64,000 bases of DNA, taken from positions 3,359,905 through 3,423,904 of the forward strand of contig JAKTNV010000007.1 in the NCBI GenBank assembly GCA_022747635.1, in the 5' to 3' direction. The stretch is from Hetaerina americana (taxonomy: Eukaryota; Arthropoda; Insecta; Odonata; Calopterygidae). The number at the start of each line of letters is the position of its first letter. Positions within the stretch are counted from its first letter, which is position 1. The position numbers were made by a program, and so were the translations under genes. The notes beneath the pieces were generated by a model. That model did not search any database. It worked only from the letters and a program-made list of their open reading frames with translations, and was not told the DNA's origin. Below are positions 38,678 through 64,000 of the stretch, one piece after another.

Positions 38678-39588
38678 TACGAGGGCGGTTCAATAAGTAC
38701 CCGTGTTAGAAATGAAGAAACCATTTTTTCAAAAACATTTTCTTTTTCAACATAGTCCCTTTTTAGAAAGATACACTTCTCCCAACGTTCCGGCCACCCC
38801 TCCAAATAATAGGATTTGTTTAACTCTCCAAATACGCCTCTTTCTCGGCGATAACTTCCTCGTTTGAGCTAAATTTTTTCACGCGAGCCTTTTCTTCATG
38901 TTAGGGAATAAGAAAAAGTCGCAGACAGCCAGATCGGGTGAATACGGGGGGTGCGGCAGCAATTATTAACGTAGTTCATGCAGTTTGGCGGCGACAACTC
39001 CGGATGACAGCCGGATCAGCTTGTCGTCCACCGTGAGCAATCGCGGCACCCATCGGGCCGACAATTTTTTCATCGCCAACTTATCATGTAAAATATTAAT
39101 TGCCGTTCCGGTCGACACACCCAAGGCCTCTGCTACTTCGCGCACTTTCGTTCGTCGATCAGTGAGGATCATGGCGTGGACTTTTTGAATGATTTCCTCG
39201 GTAACCACGTCTGCCGGGCGTCCTGGTCGCTCATCATCAAAAACAGATGTTCGCCCACGTTTAAATTCGTTGAACCAATATCTAACTGTGTTCATAGATG
39301 GCGAAGCGTCCCCATAAACAGCATCCAACTTTGCTTTTATCTCCTCGCATTTCTTCCCATCCAAAAACAAAAAGCGAATTACCGAACAATACTGATCTTT
39401 TTCCATCTAAGCGAAAATCACGAAACACGTCTTACTCGAATGGCTGCCAAATCCTAACTAACCTTTAAATCAGTCTGAAATTTGTTTCACCGTCGTTTGA
39501 TAGATGGCAGTACACGATTATAACATAAACTTCCCTCAGGAACGCTCTTTGTCGTCAAACACAGGTACTCATTGAAACGTCCTTGTAG
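38678..39588 (-). mobile_element. Internally deleted mariner transposon
   Basis: Terminal inverted repeats: CGAGGGCGGTTCAATAAGTA near 38680 and, on the minus strand, CTACAAGGACGTTTCAATGA near 39588. The transposase N-terminus is joined directly to its C-terminus. The central catalytic region has been lost, so it resembles a deletion derivative. Confidence 0.88.
38966..39406 (-). pseudogene. Mariner transposase, catalytic core deleted
   Basis: 146 codons cover the paired HTH (KCEEIKAKLDAVYGDASPS, YWFNEFKRGR, DERPGRPADV, KVREVAEALGVSTGTAINIL, KLSARWVPRLLT). After KLIRLSSG the frame jumps to VVAAKLHELR and two stops. It then continues with LLPHPPYSPDLAVCDFFLFP. The third catalytic Asp remains, but the region with the first two is gone (about 100-130 residues). 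Confidence 0.88.
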
Positions 39589-39739
39589 AGGTGTAAGTCG
39601 TTCAAATTCATCTGAAAAGAGTCTTCTTTCAAATAAAATACTTCAACAAGTGAATTTAACGAACCTTTTCTCATTGGCGATAACCCATGAGCCACTCCTT
39701 AGGACAATATGCCAAATATCATTAGTTCTGAGAATATTT

Positions 39740-40615
39740 CTCTAAACATATGATTGCTTTGCATAATTTCCATTACATACATATTTTATGTTTTCAGCCT
39801 TAACTTTGTGGAAATCCATATCACTGAAGTAAAACACACACAGTCTGTTTAGTAGGAAATGAAAAGTGGATAACTTTTGAGATGTGTGATGGCGGGAGTC
39901 GAAGGGTATGATGTGGTCTGTGGCGGTACTTTTGCGGAAAATTGCAAATTCAAAACCACGTCCCTTTCTCGACAATGTGACATCTAGAAAATTAAGTTTA
40001 TTATTTTGTTCTTTCTCACATGTGAAACTGATTTCTTTGAATTGGGAATTTAAGGTGTTGTTAATATGTTCCAACTGTCTTTCAAAGCCTTTCGATATAG
40101 CAAAGATATCGTCTAAGTAACAAAACCTACAGTGAATATTCTTTGTAAAAATTGAGGGGCTGCTGAATATTTTTCTTTAAAATTCGTTCATGTAAATGTC
40201 AGCAAGTATTGGTGATAAAGGGGGCCCATGGTTAATCCTTCCACTTGTTTGAAGTATTTATGGTTGAACTGGAAATAATTTTGTTCAGCACACAATCTCA
40301 GTTGTGACATAAACTCATTGATGAAGGGTGGTTCGGCCCCAGCACTTTTAAGCACTTTTCCCGCCATTGTCAATGCTTCAAAAACCGGGATACTCGCAAA
40401 TAGGTTTTTAGCATCAAATGACCCTAGGATATGTTTGGAGGGCGGGGGACCTTTCTTGGAGAGCTGTGCCCAGAATTCACTTGAATTTTTCACTCCTAAC
40501 TTTGGTTGGCAATTTGTCAACTCTCTGAAGAGGGAGTTCAAAAGGGAGGCTAGTTTCCTCGTGGGGGCGGATACACTGGAAATCACCGGCTCATGCGAAT
40601 ATTTTCGTTGATGTC
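39740..40615 (-). mobile_element. Penelope-like element, RT fragment with frameshift
   Basis: Minus-strand pieces: ELTNCQPKLGVKNSSEFW, LGSFDAKNLFASIPVFEALT, EQNYFQFNHKYFKQVEGLTM (40586-40188), a CYLDDIFAISKGFERQLEHI catalytic segment (about 40140-40080), then FKEISFTCEKEQNNKLNFLD and DHIIPFDSRHH (to 39742). A frameshift lies near 40190. Catalytic YxDD is intact, but GIY-YIG and ends are missing. Confidence 0.85.
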
Positions 40616-41072
40616 TATGATGTCGTCTGTGGCGGTCTCTTTGCGGAATTAAATCGAGTTTAAAGTCTTAAGAAAATTGTCTACCCCCCGTCTAATTTTC
40701 TGTCGAACTGTTCTCTTACATACTTTCTTCCATTCTTTTAACTGAAGAAATATGTAGCGACGCAATTACTCCACAACCACGTGCACTCTACGTAATTTCT
40801 AACGGACGGAGCGAGCGAAAACAAAGTGCGACATTGCCATCCGATCACGCCGATCGTCTGAATCATTGCATTAACAAATTGAAATTAATTATTCCTCTCA
40901 GTGAAACAATTGAATCTCTAATGACCGCCATTTCGCCAGAGTATCACAATACCGGTGTTTTTTTACGACACGTTTACTGTACAAAACGATTAATTTTTTC
41001 TCGTATATTGTCGACACGCCGATATTTTTTCCAGTCTCGCCCGCCCCTGAGGAGAGATAGCTTAGGGCCGCC

Positions 41073-60740
<19,668 letters not shown>

Positions 60741-60916
60741 GTGAGTAAATATGTATGCCTTTAAATATTACAATGCCATTTCATATCTACTGTCAGATTT
60801 TACCACCCTAGTGCTTCTTCATCTCAATTTACGCGCTGAGTTCTTACTGTTACTCTTAAAGCTTTTGCTGCTTGCTCTTTTCACTTTTCTCCAGATAAAA
60901 TCAGTCTTGGAAAACT

Positions 60917-60930
60917 TTATTGTTATTATT

Positions 60931-60968
<38 letters not shown>

Positions 60969-61000
60969 TATTATTATTATTATTATTATTGTCATTATTA
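60917..61000. repeat. (ATC)n/(ATT)n microsatellite at an RTE 3' end
   Basis: Trinucleotide tract that directly follows the RTE 3' terminus, read on the minus strand. Confidence 0.9.
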
Positions 61001-61001
61001 T

Positions 61002-62916
61002 GTAATCTACCAGTTAAGGTAGGTTTTTGGATAGACAAAGCTCCTATAGAAATATTTTGTGATCCTAGCAAAACATCTATATCAGGTCCCTCTTCATCTC
61101 TGCGTACCATCTTCCTCCCTTCATCCCGTCCAACATCCCTATCCTGTTCCTTCCCTTTCCTCTTTTGCCTAACATTCTCCCCTCTATCACAGTCTTCAAC
61201 ATCCCACTGCCTGTCAACACCCCCTTCATCCACTTTTCCTGCCTCCATAGGAGTGCTCCCAACAAACCCCTCTCTTCGCCCACCATACCAAGTACTTCTT
61301 CATTTGTTTTCTTCTCTGTCCATTTCACCTTCTCCATTCTTCTCCACACCCACATTTCAAAAGCCTCCAGTCTACGTCTATCCTCCTGCTTCAATGACCA
61401 CGTTTCCGCACCGTACATAGCTACGCTCCATATCAAAGTTTTTACGAGTCTTTTCTTAATATCCTTACTCAACGTCCTTCTCATCAACTCCCTCCTCCTA
61501 GTGAAAGCCTGTTTGCCTAGCGCAATTCTTCTCCTTACTACGTCCCTACTACTTTGACCGTGTTGGTCCAAAACACTACCGAGATACGTAAACTGTTCTA
61601 CCTGCTCTAGTTTTTGCCCTCCTATTTTAATGTTGAGATTAGCCTTTTTCTTTCTAGAAAATCGCATTACCTTTGTTTATTAATATTGATCCTCATCCCA
61701 TATCTGTCGCACTGAATTTCCAATTCACTCAGTAATGCTTGCAGCCCCTTGGCTGACTGACAAACTAAAGCTTGGTCATCAGCAACCCTAATAGATTTGT
61801 CGAATTCCCTGCCCACTTTCATTCCTACCTCCAATTCTTCCCATGCCTCTTTAATCATTTCCTCTGCATACAGGTTGAACAGCAGCGGTGATAATGGGCA
61901 ACTCTGCCTTACACCTCTTCCTAACACTGCCCATTCGGACTCCCCGTTCCCCACCCGCACCTGAGCAGTCTGAGACATGTACAGGTTGCGGATTAGCCTC
62001 CTTTCCCTCCAATCTATTCCTATTTTCTGCAATATACTTATTAGTTTTCCCAGTTCACTCTATCAAACGCTTTTTCGAAATCTACAAAACAGGCAAATAC
62101 CTCCTGGTTGCATTCTATATTCCTCTCGATTAATAATCTCATTACTGCAATGGCATCACGCGTACCTCTCCCCTTCCTAAACCCAAACTGATCATCCCCT
62201 AAGTAATCATTTGCCCTACTCTCTATCCTTTTGTTTATGATCCTGAGAACAACTTTAGCTGCGTGGGATATCAAACTAATTGTCCTATAGTCCTCAAATG
62301 ACGTGGCCTTTACCTTTTTCGGAATCGGAACTAAAACTGCTCTCACAAAGTCTTCCGGCCAGATTCCCTCCTCATAAATGCAACGGATCAGCCCATATAG
62401 CCTCTTCCTCCCACATTTTCCTAAGCATTTTAAAAGTTCCACAGGAATGTTATCTACCCCCACGGCCTTATTTAGTTTCATCTCCCTTAATGCCCTTTCT
62501 ATCTCATTGTCTAGTATGCCTGGACCTAAGCTGTCTTCCTCTACGTCATTTTCTTTTTCAATGTCTAACTTTGTTGGTCTGAGTTCTTTACTATACAGTT
62601 CTTCTATATACTCCTTCCATCTCTCTTGGATCTTTCCTGCGTCAACTATTACCTTACCCGCCTTATCTCTAACTGCTATCGTTGATCTCCCTTTCTTACT
62701 TCCCGATAAATATTTAACTTTGCTGTACAGCGCACCGATTTCACCCTTCCTCTGCAGACTTTCCAATTCCTCGCACTGCGTCTTCCACCATGCTTCTTTT
62801 GCTTTATTTGTAGCCCGCCTCAATTTATTGTTTAACTCTTTGTACTTCATTTTGCCTAACTCCATGTGTACATTCTTCCATTTTCTCCGCTCATCCATCT
62901 TTGTAATCATCTCATC
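61002..62916 (-). mobile_element. RTE copy, 5'-truncated, RT largely preserved
   Basis: The 3' terminus is at 61002 (TGTAATCTACCAGTTAAGGTAGG). Minus-strand frames: 62910-62041 (linker, VGVDNIPVELLKCLGKCGRK, DDQFGFRKGRGT, FVDFEKAFDRVNW), 62032-61667 (RQSCPLSPLLFNLYAEE), 61667-61077 (YLGSVLDQHG, AETWSLKQEDRRRLEAF). Three frames separated by small indels. Truncated 5' in the region before the linker, where it meets PLE DNA. Confidence 0.9.
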
Positions 62917-63540
62917 ATCACAATGCCATTCTCAGGAGAAGAGCAGGAGGATATGTGTAAAGGGGGGGGGGAGGTTGAGGGGAGGATAGGTAAGGGACCA
63001 ATAGGAAATGGACATATGGGTGGAAGGGGATAAGTGGACGGCTATTTGATGTATTCAGTGGGCGTGGTTCAGCCCGGGGGGGTTTAAATGACTGGGCCAC
63101 CCATATATGCACCATCTTGCAGGTTCTCACCTCTATTATACTTGTAGATTTTGGAAGGGTTTCAATCACTGAAATGGAGATGCGGTCATCAAACGATCGT
63201 TGGGCTGTGGGAAGCAGCGTGAGTAGAGATGGAATAATTTAGGAAGGTGGGGGATTTGGAGGAAAAGTGGTGGTTATTCATGCGGAGGGAAAGGGTAGTG
63301 GTGCATTCGCCCACATAGAATGAAGGGCAGAAGTTACAGGAGAGGCGATATATAATGTTTTTTAAAATGTAGGTGGCATCGAGTTGGGAGTTGGTGGTAA
63401 GGGAGGTGGAGGGTCTCAAGATGATGGCAGCATATGCAGCATGGGCGGTTGTATGGAGCAGACAGGGTTGGGGAAAAGACAGGGGTACTCACAGGTGCTT
63501 TTGTCAACATCACTTTTATTCTGACATTGTCCATCCATTT
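62917..63540 (-). mobile_element. Penelope-like element fragment with GIY-YIG-like domain
   Basis: A minus-strand frame (63419-63189) contains YILKNIIYRLSCNFCPSFYV, GECTTTLSLRMNNHH, close to the 42.6-44.2 kb PLE domain. The C-rich 3' side (62950-63010) also resembles it. Confidence 0.75.
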
Positions 63541-63990
63541 TGTTTAAACACCCGTTGAACTTGCCAGACATCTTCAAGTCATCTTCTGTGACATGTGCAA
63601 CATGGGCCAGATCGGAAGAAGTTTCAAGACTAGAATAAAATAACGCGAAAGATATGGGAGGACTTATGATGAAACATCACTCCTTGCTAAGCATCTACTA
63701 CAGTCATCCTACCCAAATTTCATCCTATGATTGTACACAATGAAAATAAGGGCAAAAGACTTGATATTTTATTACAACTTGAAATTATACAATTAAATAT
63801 GAATGTTCTTTTGGATGATGAAATTTTTATAAACCACTCTCCTCTCCTCAGAATGCTGTTTTTACAGGAAACAGCGAAGCTCCCTCTCTCCAACTGACTC
63901 CACCCTTCGCGTATTTCCCATCAAACCACCCCCCTTACCCTCCACTCTCACTATGTATTGAACAACCCTTTAATGATAATATCCTTCATT
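63541..63990 (+). mobile_element. Second PLE GIY-YIG fragment, plus strand
   Basis: Translation across shifts gives FCDMCNMGQIGRSFKTRIK, ERYGRTYDETSLLAKHLLQS. This is the later half of a PLE GIY-YIG endonuclease, with the YIG residues degraded. It runs toward the window edge. Confidence 0.6.
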
Positions 63991-64000
63991 TGATATCACT

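Overview
This is a window of a repeat-rich animal nuclear genome, most likely an insect or other arthropod. Coding exons are small and separated by long introns. Introns and intergenic DNA are full of non-LTR retrotransposons (RTE, jockey/CR1-like, R1-like), Penelope-like elements (PLEs), mariner fragments, tRNA-derived SINEs and (TA)n microsatellites. I see no bacterial-type genes, authentic tRNA or rRNA genes, or CRISPR arrays. The insect assignment rests on protein resemblance and repeat content, not on a search.

Host genes. (1) At the left edge, minus strand, are the first two coding exons of a Virilizer (VIRMA) homologue, a scaffold of the m6A mRNA methyltransferase complex. (2) Head-to-head with it, 107 bp away, is a complete RPRD1A/B homologue (CID-domain RNA polymerase II CTD-binding protein). 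It has six coding exons spanning 621-15145, all with matching splice phases, and encodes 376 aa. Its 3' UTR ends near 16.18 kb. (3) From about 41.0 kb to past the right edge, plus strand, lies a secreted immunoglobulin-domain protein: a signal-peptide exon plus four exons giving three Ig domains, all phase-compatible. A CpG-rich block at 37.1-37.7 kb could be its promoter and untranslated first exon.

Mobile DNA by region. 1.9-15 kb (RPRD1 introns): SINEs, several decayed RTE copies, a 1.4-kb PLE-derived palindrome with a 13-bp target duplication and hammerhead-ribozyme-like motifs, and further PLE pieces. 17.5-31.5 kb: a mariner remnant, an R1-like LINE, a jockey/CR1-like LINE, then two RTE copies head-to-head around a (TA)n core, the plus-strand one with an uninterrupted 922-codon frame, followed by LINE, mariner and RTE fragments. 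31.5-41 kb: mostly unassigned, with purine-rich DNA, a SINE, a perfect 18-bp hairpin, an internally deleted mariner and a PLE reverse-transcriptase fragment. 42.4-64 kb (introns of the Ig gene): a PLE flanked by (TA)n, four more RTE copies, a 5'-truncated LINE with a 13-bp target duplication, a SINE nested in a LINE with a 10-bp target duplication, a mariner and two terminal PLE fragments.

The most distinctive theme is PLEs with inverted terminal arms that carry hammerhead-like cores, and an RTE family whose 5' leader keeps tandem small hairpins and a long-range complementarity. Exact repeat boundaries in decayed copies are approximate.
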